The notes under the pieces are model-generated. The model was not told the DNA's origin. It did no database searches and saw only the letters and a program-made list of their open reading frames with translations. Source: Adineta vaga (taxonomy: Eukaryota; Rotifera). From it: DNA of 64,000 bases. The position numbers were made by a program, and so were the translations under genes. This document shows, piece after piece, positions 22,712-39,852 of this stretch (its first letter is position 1; each line of letters begins with the position of its first letter). The DNA lies in assembly GCA_021613535.1 (NCBI GenBank), contig CP075497.1:9796001-9860000 (forward strand), given 5' to 3'.

Positions 22712-25708
22712 TTAATCTATTCCGTCATCGATCATTACTCCTTTTACTGTATAAGTTTTAATACATGTTTCTAAATGCTCAAAAAGAATTTCTAAACGTC
22801 GATCGACAGCACGAAGATGTTCATCAACAAGAATCTTCTTTAATTGTTCACCATTTTCTAATGAACGTGAAAGTAAGGTCGAAAGTCCTTGACGATAAAC
22901 ACGATATAAACGGGCAAATGTTGAATAACGAAATAGACAACATTGACGAATGGGTGTTAAAATCGTTAAATCATCATAATTATATCGACCAAAACTTCGA
23001 CCATTATCCAAATGAATTAAAGCTGTATTAGCACCAAATGAACCAATACGCATCATATGATGACGATCCATATTACCTAGAAAGAAAAAAAAGGCAAAAT
23101 TTCAATGAATGATACAACTAAATGATTATGATCTGTTTAGCTCAATTGATCTTATATAAGGAAATTAATGGTGTCTAAGGCAGATCATTTATGAATCGAA
23201 AGAGCAAGGAAAACCTGTCAAGTTGAAGTGTCATAGATAATGCTGAGAAATGCTTTTCTGATTTCAAGAGAAAAAATGATTTACCAATAAGAAAATCAAA
23301 TGCTGATAAATCCATCATATCCAATAGAAGACGATTATGATATTCATCATCTAAATAGAAAGATATTAGTATTTAAAAAACTCCAAGATTCCGTCATTTA
23401 CCTAAGAAAACATGATCATAACAATAGTTTTCATTTGTTTCCCATTTGGCTTTTCGTATTGCACTATATGAACGACGATAAGGATGAGTAATTTTGTTCC
23501 ATTCAACTTCGGGTGGTCTTGGTAGAAGAATTTGAATTGAACCCTCTAACCGATCACCTGGCTTCCCACAAACAGCATGAGATGTGTCACAATAATAAGA
23601 ACAATGACCACGAAAACAAGTATTATTAGCTAAAAGTTTAGCAGACAAAAAAAACTATAGAACAAAAAGAGTTTTTCTTTCGAGTAAGTTTACCGGGTGA
23701 GACAAAAAATGTTTTAGCTAAATCTTCAGTTGCTCGTTCATGAATATCTCGTGTTATATGAACTAATCGTCCAATTAGTGGAGGAACGCGATAGAAACCT
23801 AGAATTCTTTAAAACGAAACAAAACAAAAACGATTCATCATATGAAATATTCAAATAAATTACTTGTCTAAATGAAAAGCAGCAATTTCTGCATGATGTC
23901 TTTCTATATCACTGAAATAGAAATGATCTGGCAATGTTTGATAGTTCCGAGGTACTCTAGACAAAAAGAAAGCAATAGATTCAATAACCATCGAAGTCAA
24001 TGATCTACCTATATGGTTTAAAAAGCGCTTCAAAACCATCGGGTAAATCGAAGATCACTTTAATTTGTGTACCTTGTGACATTTCGCCTAGAGAAAAGAT
24101 ATTCGTCAAATGAAAAATCAAATGATTTGAAATATTTCTTACTTGCTTCAATAACTTCCCCATTTTGCAAATGATTAAGAAGACGATGGAATTCTGGACT
24201 ACTTGGATCATATACACGTAAATTATTCACAGTTTTCATGAATTCATACCAGGTTGTATTCAATTTCCTAAGAGAATAAAAATTTTTATTTCTCTCTCTC
24301 CCATTGAATACATTATTTAATCACAGTCGTTGATTGTATCAAACCTTCGAGCTAATTTTTTTTCATGATGAATTCTATTTCGAGAATGCTGATGATAATA
24401 AATTATTTATACGAAAGAGAACATATTTCATTTATGACGACTTGATTAATAGTATAAATAGTGATGTGAGATAAAAGCAATAGTAGACATTGTGTTTTGC
24501 ATTTTCGCTTTAAACAAGTGCATTTCTTCGAAAAATACGGACGATTTCTTTTCTAACAGGATACTCATATTTAATGCGCGAAATATATGTATATTTATTC
24601 AAAAAAAATAAATCATGACGAGTAAATGTTTAAACATATGGGATTATATTTTCTAAAATAACTAACAGACTAACTAGGTAAGTTTTTAAAAATAATGCAT
24701 TGTTAAATAAAGCTTTGATTTAAATTGATATATTATTAAACTATCAATGGATCTATGATACTTGAAAGATGAGATGTTTGTTCGAAAAAGACGTTATTTA
24801 TTAATGACTTGTCATTATCATTTACTATCACTAAGAAGTAACCATCTAAAGTCTTTTTTTAGAATAAAGAAAAGAACATATGATGCAGAAGAATGTATCA
24901 TATTGCAAATGATCTAATTATTTAAAACCATACAGGCTCTCTCTCTCTTTTTTTTTCAGGACACAAATGGAGACGTGATGATTCGATATCGATCTTAATG
25001 ATAGTTTGTTTCTGAATTTGAAAAGGAATTTGTTTTTAAAAGAAACGATTAACTTACGTGGGATCATCACGTAATAATTCATCATGCACGAGACTTGCAA
25101 GAGGAATAATTTTATCATTTTGATGTTCTTTCTTCCATTTAGCTATGGCTTGATGAACATAATTTCTTAATTGGACTTTATCCTGTTCAGTAACACTTTT
25201 TTCTGTTGTTGTTATGTCAGGATGCTGTAGTTGTCGTTGTTGTTGTTGTTATTGCTTTTACTGCTGAATCTGCTGTATCACCATGTGCTTCCGGATTTTT
25301 ATTGGTGTCATCTTTTGTATGTGGTTGTTGTTGCTCGACTAATTTTTCAAAATTCCATGACGGATCGATCGGAAATAATTTTTCTTTATCCAAGGACTGT
25401 GTTTCATCTGCTCGTGCATTGCGTATTAATTGAAAGAGTTCTTCAATACGCCGTTGAGTTATATTTGATGAACGAATAAATATTGTATTCACTGGTGTGG
25501 CATGTAAATCATAGATGTTCTGATGGTTAATTGCTGACCAAAATGGAATAACACCGGGCGGAATTGGTACATCACGATGTTCTTCTTCTTCACGTTCAAG
25601 TTCATTAGTTGACCATAGAACTGTATAAAGTGACGTGAGAATGAATATAGTTAATGCAGCCAGAATAAAGACAATGGAGGTACGTAATCGAAAACGTATT
25701 TGCCGCAT
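22712..25708 (-). CDS. FAM20-family secretory-pathway kinase (FAM20C-like)
   Basis: Nine exons (25708-25262, 25224-25058, 24267-24143, 24087-24009, 23956-23864, 23806-23694, 23629-23402, 23350-23285, 23076-22712) total 560 codons in frame. Residues about 8-30 form a type II signal anchor ([21 protein letters not shown]), then a stem rich in Thr/Gln. The kinase region has [41 protein letters not shown] (catalytic Asp) and HLDNGRSFG (metal-binding Asp, DFG equivalent), with a C-terminal end DDGID like FAM20C. FAM20C phosphorylates S-x-E motifs of secreted proteins in the Golgi; FAM20B is the alternative, but the C-terminal block favours FAM20C. Intron 1 would be only 37 nt in a CAA repeat; intron 2 is about 790 bp. 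The gene converges with the TIR gene, 155 bp apart. Confidence 0.9.
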
Positions 25709-26717
25709 TCATCTATTACAGACGAACAACGATGATCTGGTGTGTTTCTTTTTTTCTTTATGATATAGAGAAAAAATACCATCCAAATACGTTTCTTTGT
25801 GCGTTCTATCTCGCGCGCTTGTTCGTCTTTTTCTTTCTCTTATTGATGGCACAAACAAGAATATAAATGAAATGATTATTCGTTTAATCGCTTCTTCAAA
25901 TATGCAATTAACTGTTATATAAAATAAGAAAAAGAACACGATACACGATGTCAGTTTCCGATTTCCGTTGATGGTGCCAAATGCATTTTTTTAATGTTCG
26001 TATTTTATTTATCTACGAACAAATATAATAGAAAAAAAGACAATAAAAAAGATAAATTTAATAGCAGATGCTGTACACAATTACGAATAAACTCATTGAC
26101 CAAAAAAGATTTTTTTTTCTGTCTCTCTCTCCAATTGAAAATCCATTTCTTATTACTGTCACTCGAGAGTAAATGATCGGTCGAGGTTCTTCTAGTCAGC
26201 TTTCTTTTCTCTAATTCAATGCGATCGAATACTAACTGTTGTCTCTTGTATTTCCGTTCGTTCGTATCTGCTTTGAATAGGAAATGATCGAGCTAATACT
26301 TAGGAAAATGTGTGAGAGAAGATTGATGTCGTTCTACTCTTTCGATGAGAAAGGAGAAAAAAAGCAAAGAAAAATGGGAGTAATGATCTTGTGTCACAGA
26401 GAAAAAAGAGAAAAGAAGAAAAAAAAATATATTCAATGTTGTCATTGATCAAAGTAGAAAAGAAGAAAAAAAGACGTACGTCTACTCCTGAAAATATTCT
26501 ATACTGATACAGCCTTTAGTTTTCTGTTTTTTTTATTTTGTATCGAACAAATACGTACATGTATACTTTGGCAGGTAACATATAAAAGATCAGAACGAAA
26601 ATTTCTCTATTTATATATACATATATATGTATGTTCGTACAAGAGTTAGTTAAACAAAAGAAAAATTACACAGAAATAAGTAACACGAAAAAGAAAAATA
26701 ATTAGTTTTGAAGGTAT
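25709..26717. other. Intergenic between FAM20C-like and U2SURP
   Basis: About 1 kb holding the 5' flank of the FAM20C-like gene and the 3' flank of U2SURP (both on the minus strand). It is A/G-rich, with TATATATACATATATATG at about 26613-26630. No supported ORF or RNA gene. Confidence 0.5.
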
Positions 26718-31866
<5,149 letters not shown>

Positions 31867-32066
31867 GTTTTGACTTTCTATAGAGGAGGACAACGACAAT
31901 TTATTATTGTTTGTGTACAGGATCCAATTTGATTGGTTGATTATTTTCACCAATGAAACCATCGGTTATTATCATTGAGAGTAGCGTTGTTCGATTTGAT
32001 TAGTGTGCTATATTGAATTTTTCTTTTCTTTTCACCTTCAAGTTTTTTTTTATATATCAGATAAAA
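31867..32066. promoter_or_regulatory. Shared divergent promoter region of U2SURP and Ly6-like gene
   Basis: Only 200 bp separate two divergent start codons. The interval holds acceptor-like ctctatag (minus strand, 11 nt before the U2SURP ATG) and tatatatcag (plus strand, 6 nt before the Ly6-like ATG). Transcription start sites cannot be placed from sequence, but a bidirectional promoter is the simplest reading. Confidence 0.4.
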
Positions 32067-32749
32067 ATGTGGAGTTCATCGATTTGTTTCTTTGTTTTCC
32101 TATCATTTTTCGTGGATAAAAGTAAGAAAGAAATCTTTCGATTTGTTTTTCTTTTAAATAAAACAACTTTTTTTTCCTATAACAGCTCAACCTGAAGTTC
32201 CACAATTATTCGATTATTTGAATGGTTTTTATTTGGACTGTTATGAATGTCATAGTAATCGACCTGGTTGTGGTGCTAAAGTTGATTGGATTTTAATGCG
32301 TTGGAAACGTTGTATTGCACCAGGTGGTAGTAAATGTGTTAAAATTATTGAACGTTCACCTGATGGTATGAATCGGAATAATTTTATTCTGAATAACAAA
32401 AAAAAGAGTAATGTTTGCTTTATAGGTGAAATGAATTATGTGCGTGGTTGTATCAATCAAATTGAAGCTGTTCGACCTGAAATGCCAACAGTTCGCGAAA
32501 ATGGATGTTGGACAGCAACAGATAATTATGTTGTATGTTGAATATTTATAAGAAAACAAAAATGCATTTTTCAACTTCTTTTTTTCTAAGGGTTTGGCTT
32601 ATCGACCATGGTATGTACAAACAGATGAACCTATCTATTGTTTTTGCGATGAACGTGATGGATGTAATTCAGCAATACGATCGTTGACAAATTATATCTT
32701 AGTTTCATTCTTATGTTTTTTATCATTTTTTATACAATCAATTAATTAG
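32067..32749 (+). CDS. Ly6/uPAR-type GPI-anchored protein (quiver/sleepless-like)
   Basis: Exons 32067-32121, 32186-32365, 32426-32532 and 32591-32749 give 166 codons. A signal peptide (MWSSSICFFVFLSFF) precedes a cysteine-rich domain starting LDCYECHSNRPGCG, with RWKRC, KCVKIIE, YVRGC and ENGCW and ending YCFCDERDGCNSA. That is the LxCxxC ... CxxDxCN pattern of Ly6/three-finger proteins, followed by a hydrophobic C-terminus (YILVSFLCFLSFFIQ) expected for GPI attachment. The spacing and CFCDxDxCN end resemble the quiver/sleepless group, which modulates K+ channels and nicotinic receptors in insects. The specific function here is unknown. Confidence 0.8.
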
Positions 32750-33260
32750 AATCATTCCATGTGCTTTTTTGTTGTAAATATTTTTTATCTGATCGCTATT
32801 ACAATTATCATACATTCCATTTCTTAACTTGCCGATTGATCTGAGTTCATGTTTTTTTTTTCTTAATCTACTTTTTTTGTACAGAATATGTAGGAGCGAT
32901 ATTCCTATCAATTCATATTAGAGATAAACGATGTTTTTGTTTCTTTTTTTTTAAATGAATTTAATAAAAAAAATGACTTAGAGTATTGCACAATAATTTT
33001 TTTTCAAACAGGTCACACCAGCGTGTAAAAGAACATAAAAAAAACTTATCGTGCTTGCTCTGTCATGGTGCAATCACATGTTTGTTGCTTATATAAAAAA
33101 CTAGGCAAAATTGTATGTTCGTTATATTTTTATTGAAAAAAGTCTGGTTTGAGATAGAAAAATAATAAAGAAAGAGTACTAGATTACAAATCGGTAAGAT
33201 GATAAGAAATTTATATATCATAAAGGTATTGAATACAAAACAATTTTATGTCTAGAAATT
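32750..33260. other. Intergenic between Ly6-like and vWA genes
   Basis: About 510 bp, T-rich 3' UTR-like sequence with AATAAA near 32961. A ttttatgtctag acceptor-like site lies 5 nt before the next ATG. No ORF or RNA gene is recognised. Confidence 0.5.
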
Positions 33261-34962
33261 ATGACTAACACAACTACAACAACGTCAAACGATATACCTG
33301 CATCCGATGAACCAACGGAATTAGATCTTGCTTTCATTATTGATGCAACAGGCAGTATGGGATCATACATCAAATCTGCTCAAGAGGTTAAAAAAATATA
33401 TGAGAAATTATATTGGGTTTTTTAGTTATCAATATTATTGTTTAGAATATGAGAAAAATCATAGAAGATATTATTATAAGTGAACGATGTTCATTGAATA
33501 CAGCTTTAATTCTCTATCGTGATCATCCTCCACAAGATTCTACATTTGTTATCAAACTTCACGAATTTACAGATGATGCAGAAGAAGCAAAGAAACATAT
33601 TGATTCAGCTTCTGCTAGCGGAGGTTTGTTATGAATAGTTTTATCTTTGAATATCTGACTGACAAGATAATGGGTTTCAGGTGGAGATGGTCCTGAAGCA
33701 GTAGCACCTGCTTTACATGCAGCTGTTCATACTTTATCATGGCGTAAAAATGCAATTAAAATTGCTCTTCTCATTGCTGATGCTCCTCCTCATGGACTAG
33801 GTGATGCAGGTGATGCATGGCCACAAGGTGAGAAATAGTTTTTCAAATTGTTTACAGAAAATTCACTCGAATTTTCTCTACAGGTGACCCATCAGGACAT
33901 GATCCCATTGAATCTGTTACTCAACTTGCCGAAAATAGTATTACTTTGTATACAATTGGATGTGAACCAGGAATTATACCCTATCGTGATTTTTTTATGG
34001 CTTTAGCCTTTAAAACTGGTGGTCAATATATCCCACTGAATAATTGCGATCACTTAGCTTCGATTATCATTGGATCTGCAAAAGAAGAAATTTCCTTAGA
34101 ACGACTATTAGCACAAGTACATGAGGAAGTAATGCGTGAAGCTGCATTACGTGGTGGACCCGTTGATGAAACTGAATTGACTCGTCGCATCCATGAAGTC
34201 ATGCAAGGTGGTGGTAAGTCGAAAATGAATTCATATTATCTACAAAAGAAATTGTATGTAATATCTTTACGAATAGGTGCCAAAGCACGACGAGTAAAAA
34301 TAAACAATCAAGATGGTAGTATCAATATTCCACAAATAACACCTGCTGCGGAAGATCTTTCTAAATTAACAACATTAAAAGAAGTTCGAGAAAAATGGAC
34401 TACTTCTTCATCAAAAACAACCTTATTTTCGACGCCTGCAGTAGGGTTTGGAGGATTATTTGGTACAACTGCAACAATTCCCACACCTCCAGCAGTATCA
34501 TTCAAGAAAACTCGTAAACATATGACTGCACCGTCTTTGTAAGATCTCGGATATTCTATACCATTGTTTATACTTCATGATTCGATTCTAGAAAGAAAAC
34601 GGCACTAAAACGAAAAACACCACCAAAACCAGAACCTACTATCAAAAAGAAACCTAGACAAGATGTACCTCGTGGCAAACGACGAAGTACTCGTCTAATA
34701 CTTAATAGAACGAATGATCAAGAAGATACAACCGATGAGGAGAAGATGGATGTAAGTTCATCGATTTATTATCATTTTTATTCAAAAACAATCTGATTAA
34801 TTTTAGACAACATCGGTACCAACACCCCCTGTGACAAAACCAGCAAAGATAAAAACTGAAATATCACATATTGATTTAAAAGATGATGAACTACTGGATA
34901 TTAGTCAAACTCGACGACTTGTTCGTAAATGTGTGGCTCGAAATAAAATTAAATCCACTTAA
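33261..34962 (+). CDS. vWA-domain protein with basic nuclear-type tail
   Basis: Exons 33261-33386, 33446-33623, 33681-33827, 33884-34213, 34277-34538, 34592-34751 and 34807-34962 give 452 codons. The N-terminal vWA domain (about residues 18-225) has an intact MIDAS motif DATGSMG (D-x-T/S-G-S), then GGDGPEAVAPAL and LIADAPPHG. This sub-type resembles vWA domains of alpha-kinase VwkA-like and other cytosolic proteins; no kinase domain is present. The C-terminal half is Lys/Arg-rich with runs such as RKTPPKPEPTIKKKPR and PRGKRRSTR, suggesting nuclear location or nucleic acid binding. There is no signal peptide. The function is not known. Confidence 0.75.
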
Positions 34963-36112
34963 ATGTATAATATTACAATCAATATAGAAGACTTTTTATC
35001 ATATTTGTTCTTTATTTTATAAATCAATGGTAAAAAACTCACCGCAATATAATCTCGAACTAAATCTTTTATATGACACACGCAAAAATAGATGAAATAT
35101 TTTGCCAACTTTGATTCAGATATGATATACTTTTTTCTAGTAATATTGAGAAAGTTATTGATAATTTCTATCTGATTTTAATATAAGTATATGATTTATA
35201 TTCACAGCAAGAATCCACTTACGAATGATGAACTTTATTCAAATATGTCAAGAGTTAACAGAATATTTGCAAAAGTTACTCTTGTAGTTTAAAAAGTCAC
35301 TTCTCCTTGAATGCCTATATTCATATTCTTATCTATCCCATCTTTCTTATATGAGGATTTGATCTTCAATCATTTAGAATCTATTATATTTATCACATAC
35401 AAAACTGTTTAATATGATCTTGATAACTAAAATCAACTTCATTCTCACTGTCAAAGATTAAAGTCAAACACCATCTGGTGCATTTAACATTGCTATTTTT
35501 ATGTATGTTGACCTATTTGCTGATGCAGTTCTTTGACTCAGTTCATTGATCCACAAACATTTATGTATATTATTGCCAATTGATCTTTAATGTTTACGAA
35601 GATATCTTTTATTACACTTTTTTTTCTCTTTCCTTCTCGTATGATTTATTCCTTTTATAATGAAACTTTCTCACATATAGATATTCGACAAGCAAAGACA
35701 CATAAGAAGTCAAAAAAAGAAAACAAAATCAAAGGAAAAAACACTTCTTTTTCTTCTTTGTTGATATCTCATATTAAGTATTTTTTCCTCTTATAAAGTT
35801 TGAAAGACTGTCGCACAAGAAAAGAGCAACAATACACACAAAAGAAAGCCAAACGAGAGTTCTTGAATATATATATATATATATACATACACACACACAT
35901 ATATATATGAAAACAAAGAAATATAGAAGAATATGTTCACAATTCAAAAGAAGAAAAATCAAGCAAACCAACAATGAAACAAAACGAACAACAATGATAA
36001 TGCAACTCGTACGTATCTGGCACCTAAAGGAAAGTAAAGGACGCGAAGAAAAATCTATCTGATGATGAGAAAAAAATGTGTACGAAAGAGCCGGAAAGAA
36101 AAGATATGCAAA
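34963..36112. other. Intergenic, AT-rich, with TA/CA microsatellite
   Basis: About 1.15 kb between convergent genes. It has a mixed (TA)n-(CA)n-(TA)n microsatellite at about 35865-35908. ORFs at 35590-35796 and 35774-35974 are low-complexity artefacts. No RNA gene or transposon ends are seen. Confidence 0.55.
35865..35908. repeat. TA/CA compound microsatellite
   Basis: A run of about eight TA units, then TACATACACACACACA, then TATATATATATG. A simple repeat in intergenic sequence. Confidence 0.85.
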
Positions 36113-38175
36113 TCAATTTGTCTGTTCACCTCGACAGATCGGACATCGAGTTGATGTCTAAAAAATAAGAATAAAAATCATGTTTATACATATGTTAGAA
36201 ATAAAGAAATGAAATAGGCTGGTACCTTAAGCCATGGATCAATGCATTCACTATGGAAGAAGTGTTTGCATCGTAGATGTTTTAATTTCTCGCCACCGAT
36301 ATATTCACTCAAACATACGGCACATTTATCATCAGCTTGAATATGTGTACAAGATTTTGTATAGATCATTGTTGGTAATCGTTCAAGTTCACTATCAGTT
36401 AGACCAACGACAGGTGTTTCATCGGGAATCGTTAGATCGAAAAAGTCCTAGATACAAACAGAAGATTATAGAAAAAGAGTTATTCATAGAAAAAAAAATG
36501 AGAAAACTTACACCAAATTGAATACTAAATGCAGCTGGTAATGAAAATATTTCATGACCAGGTGACATCCAGGCATAAGCAATTAAATCAATTGATGCTG
36601 TTGGTGGATGATGATGATGATGAAAATGATTATGAGTATCACTGTATGATGCGGCATGTGCATCAATGACACGACTAGAAAAGTTTTCAAAGACAGAAGA
36701 GAGTTACATTTTTGTTTCATGAAAAGATGGTGAATGGTAATACATACTGAAGTAGATCAGTAAGAAATGAAGGTGAAGGTCGTTGATGCAAATGAGTAGT
36801 CATCGATGTTCGATGAAAGAGTGGACCACGTTGTGGTGGCGTGGATTCGAATGGTATTCCACTTCGATGGTGGTGCTGCTGATGATGATGATGAGGAGAA
36901 GGAAGATGATTTATTTGTTGTGTATAGGAAGAACGAGGAGGAGGTATTGGTTGACGACGAGGTAAAGCAACAGGTGGTGATTCAAGTAAAAATTGTTGAT
37001 GATCAGGAGAATGGTATATATTACGAGGCTGTGCAGATGATGATGACGATGATGATAATGAGGGTTGTTGAATAGGAAGATGATGGAGATCGTAATGTGT
37101 ATTGGTATTATTGATATTATGTGCGTGTTCAATTCGATTTCGTTGCATCGGTTGTGTGCGTTGATCGAATGGTCGAGAAAGAGAAGGAATATTATCAATG
37201 TATGGTGTTCGGGGTATAGGATTTGGTTGTGGTTGTACATATCGATGATTTCTATACAATACAGATAAGAATATAGATTTTTAAAACAAAATTTTATACG
37301 TAAAGAAAAAAAATGAAATACTTACGTGTACGGTTGATAATGATGATGACTAGATGATCGATACTGTTGATTTTGTAGTTGCTGTTGAGAATGTGATGTA
37401 TTCTCTTGTGAACGATGATTTGTTCGATCATTTTCATTATTAACTCCTTCATGTCTCGAACGCTTACGTTCATGATGATGATATGACTGTGACGACTGAG
37501 ATGCAGATGTACTAATCGCTGATGAACGTTGCCGTTTCGTATGATTATGATTATTATTGTTATTATGAGATGATCGTTGTGTTATTGGATTGTTATTGTC
37601 TCGTTCATCGTCAAACCATGGTGGATGTCGTGTAAATGACGCTGCCGATGGACTTTCTAAACGATAATGACGATGATGTGGAGCTGATGCTGTTGTATTT
37701 GCTGCTGCCTAAAAAATAGTGACATTGATTAATTTATTTTAGACGAAATGTTACTAAAGAATAAAAAAAGAGTTTTTTTTACCGTCACAACATTCAATGG
37801 TAATAAAGGTCTAGTTGGTTCTTCTTCATTTGATTGCAAATAATGAATATGACATGATGGTTGAGATTCATCCCTCTGATGTACATGCGGATTCGTAGTT
37901 GTTTCACGATTTGATGAAAGTGACGAAGATTCAACTGTTTGACGATGAGGTGGATATTGAAAATAGGAAAAATCATTTTGTGTTGATAGAGACTGAGATG
38001 CAGAAGATGTTGTTGGTGGATGTATACAAGATAATGGATCTGTTAATTGCCAAGATGAACTATCTGATGATGTATCATTCGGTTGTGTTGTAGGATAAGA
38101 AACAAAGTCACACATTTGTAAAGATACACGATGACGAGATGGTATAAATGGACGGTTAGAATATTGGCGAGACAT
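36113..38175 (-). CDS. RING-H2 E3 ubiquitin ligase with long disordered N-terminus
   Basis: Exons 38175-37783, 37708-37326, 37251-36748, 36674-36512, 36447-36226 and 36157-36113 give 569 codons. The first about 430 residues are disordered and rich in Ser, His, Gln, Pro and Asn, with His-rich runs and a basic KRQRSS/ERKRSRHE region that could be a nuclear signal. A predicted amphipathic stretch (ASIDLIAYAWMSPGHEIFSL) precedes the C-terminal RING-H2: CAVCLSEYIGGEKLKHLRCKH, then HSECIDPWLK and, after the last intron, TSTRCPICRGEQTN. All eight zinc ligands (C-C-C-H-H-C-C-C) are present. The layout (disordered N-terminus, extreme C-terminal RING) resembles RNF38/RNF44 or RNF111/Praja types, but I cannot assign orthology. 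Confidence 0.88.
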
Positions 38176-38661
38176 GTAATTCTGGATATGAATTAAGTAC
38201 AAAAGACAAATAAATCTGTACAACCTTCCTGAATACTTCGTTCGATGTAATCAAAGAAGAAGAAGAAAGGCTATAAAGAGGAAGGTGAAAGAATGCAATG
38301 CACGTGGTGTCCATGATGTCGAATTGAATGACAAAATCGACCAATCATTTTTTAGCTATTCTTCATCATAACAATGCAAACTAGTGACCTCTAATGATCT
38401 TTCAAATGTCATTCTTTACTCATATAAATATGTACGATTTAAATATGTAGACGTGATACAAAGCATTTTTTCGTCATATGTTTATAATAATACACTCGTG
38501 TAAGTTTCTTTTTTTTTGTTTCAATTTATTTCAAATATCACATTGTATGGAGAACATAGAATGATGCAGAAAAAGAATGTGTAGAATGATAATTTTAGTC
38601 AATTTATTCGAGTAAACGAAAAATAAGGATCAGTAATCACGACTGAAGAATGACGAACACA
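38176..38661. other. Intergenic between RING-H2 gene and prohormone
   Basis: About 490 bp. It contains the upstream region of the RING gene and the 3' flank of the prohormone gene, both on the minus strand. AT-rich with no recognised element. Confidence 0.45.
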
Positions 38662-39214
38662 TCATTGTAAAAATGGGAATCGTGGATGTGATAAATGTTG
38701 TTCTCTTGAATTATCAATTTCTTGATTTGATGCGACTGAACAAGTTTCATCTACTTGACATGATTCTAAAATGAAATGTGTAATATAAACATATGGTAAA
38801 ATTGTTTATCAATATAAACTTTGCATACCTGTACCACAGCATACGCCATGTGCAGCACATCGACCATTTGGTACAGTTGAACAAACGGAAGAATTGATTA
38901 CACATGGTGTAAGATTACGATTTTCATTTGAACATTGACGAGCATCCGATGGATGACCAATACGACAAGCGAAATCAGTACAACAGATTGATGGACCAAA
39001 ACATTGACCACCTAATCCACAACGTGGACACTAAATTTAGAAAAAAATTATATTTATTTTAGAATATATTTTATTATTGTCTAACTTGATGATTATGTAA
39101 ATTATTATCTAAATCTGAACTTCGTTTACCACCAATTGGACAATTAGTAATATAACATGCATGATTAAATTGTAAGAGAGCAACAAAAAGAATCAAGAAG
39201 ATAAATGTATGCAT
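38662..39214 (-). CDS. Vasopressin/oxytocin-type prohormone with neurophysin
   Basis: Exons 39214-39086, 39030-38829 and 38765-38662 give 144 codons. Residues 1-19 are a signal peptide. The nonapeptide CYITNCPIG (20-28) follows at once, then G29 as amide donor and the dibasic site KR. After a short acidic/His linker comes a neurophysin domain from CPRCGLGGQC to about CQVDETC with 14 cysteines, the full family number. The C-terminal about 25 residues show no glycopeptide-like feature. The nonapeptide has the disulfide-linked Cys1-Cys6 ring, Tyr2, Ile3, Asn5, Pro7 and Gly9; position 4 is Thr and position 8 is Ile, a neutral oxytocin-type residue. It is a secreted neurohormone acting on GPCRs. 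Intron 1 lies between hormone linker and neurophysin. Confidence 0.95.
39131..39157 (-). other. Nonapeptide hormone coding segment (CYITNCPIG)
   Basis: Nine codons directly after the predicted signal cleavage site, followed by GGT AAA CGA for amidation and dibasic cleavage. The predicted mature hormone is a C-terminally amidated, disulfide-closed nonapeptide. Confidence 0.93.
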
Positions 39215-39852
39215 GATATCGGAATAACTAGAATAATATCGAATGAATATAAAATAATATTCAAACTTCAAAGGCCTACCTTGCTACTGTATATGAAATG
39301 AGAGTTGAAGGACGAAGTTTTCTTCAGTGATGTAAAATAGAAATAAAATGAAAAATGAGACTTCGAAGGTGATTTATAAAGCATGAAGAAACAGTGGGTA
39401 GTAAAATATAATGCATTATGTGTTAAACTAGACCAGTCTAGAAAGTATTAAAATATAATATTGTTATCACATTGAATGTGTGAATTGTCCTATTTTGAGT
39501 ACTAACACATTTTCGACGAGAAATTTGAATAAAAATAATTGTTTCCGTGGGTGTGGTAATAAATTTTTTACATATTGTTATACACACAATGAGTTAATGA
39601 AAAGAATTCATTCGGATATTCTTCATGTAAATGTCGTCAATAATTATTTGATCATTCTTATTATGACCGATAGTGAAAGATGAAAAGGACTTTCTCAAAT
39701 CATAGATATTTATTTTGACATTATTTAAAATCATTCGAAACTGTTTTATCACACATGCACAATAAATTAAAAACAACATTGACATATTTTTATGACTATA
39801 GAAAGGAAAACACCGCGAAGCAAAAACGATTTTACTGCTAAAAGATACAATA
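39215..39852. other. Intergenic between prohormone and ABCD gene
   Basis: About 640 bp. It contains the prohormone upstream region and the ABCD 3' flank. ORFs at 39480-39683 (+) and 39594-39923 (-) have no support. No repeats or RNA genes are seen. Confidence 0.45.

Noticed and set aside
25206-25479. Plus-strand ORFs over the FAM20C-like exon 1
   Set aside because: They lie antisense to a well-supported exon and consist of Val/Leu runs from the CAA/CAG repeat.
22712-25708. FAM20B (xylosylkinase) assignment
   Set aside because: The C-terminal block and DDGID end fit FAM20C better, although a FAM20B or ancestral FAM20 identity is not excluded.
36783-37075. Plus-strand Met/Glu-rich ORFs within the RING gene
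   Set aside because: They are antisense shadows of His/Gln/Ser-rich exon 3.
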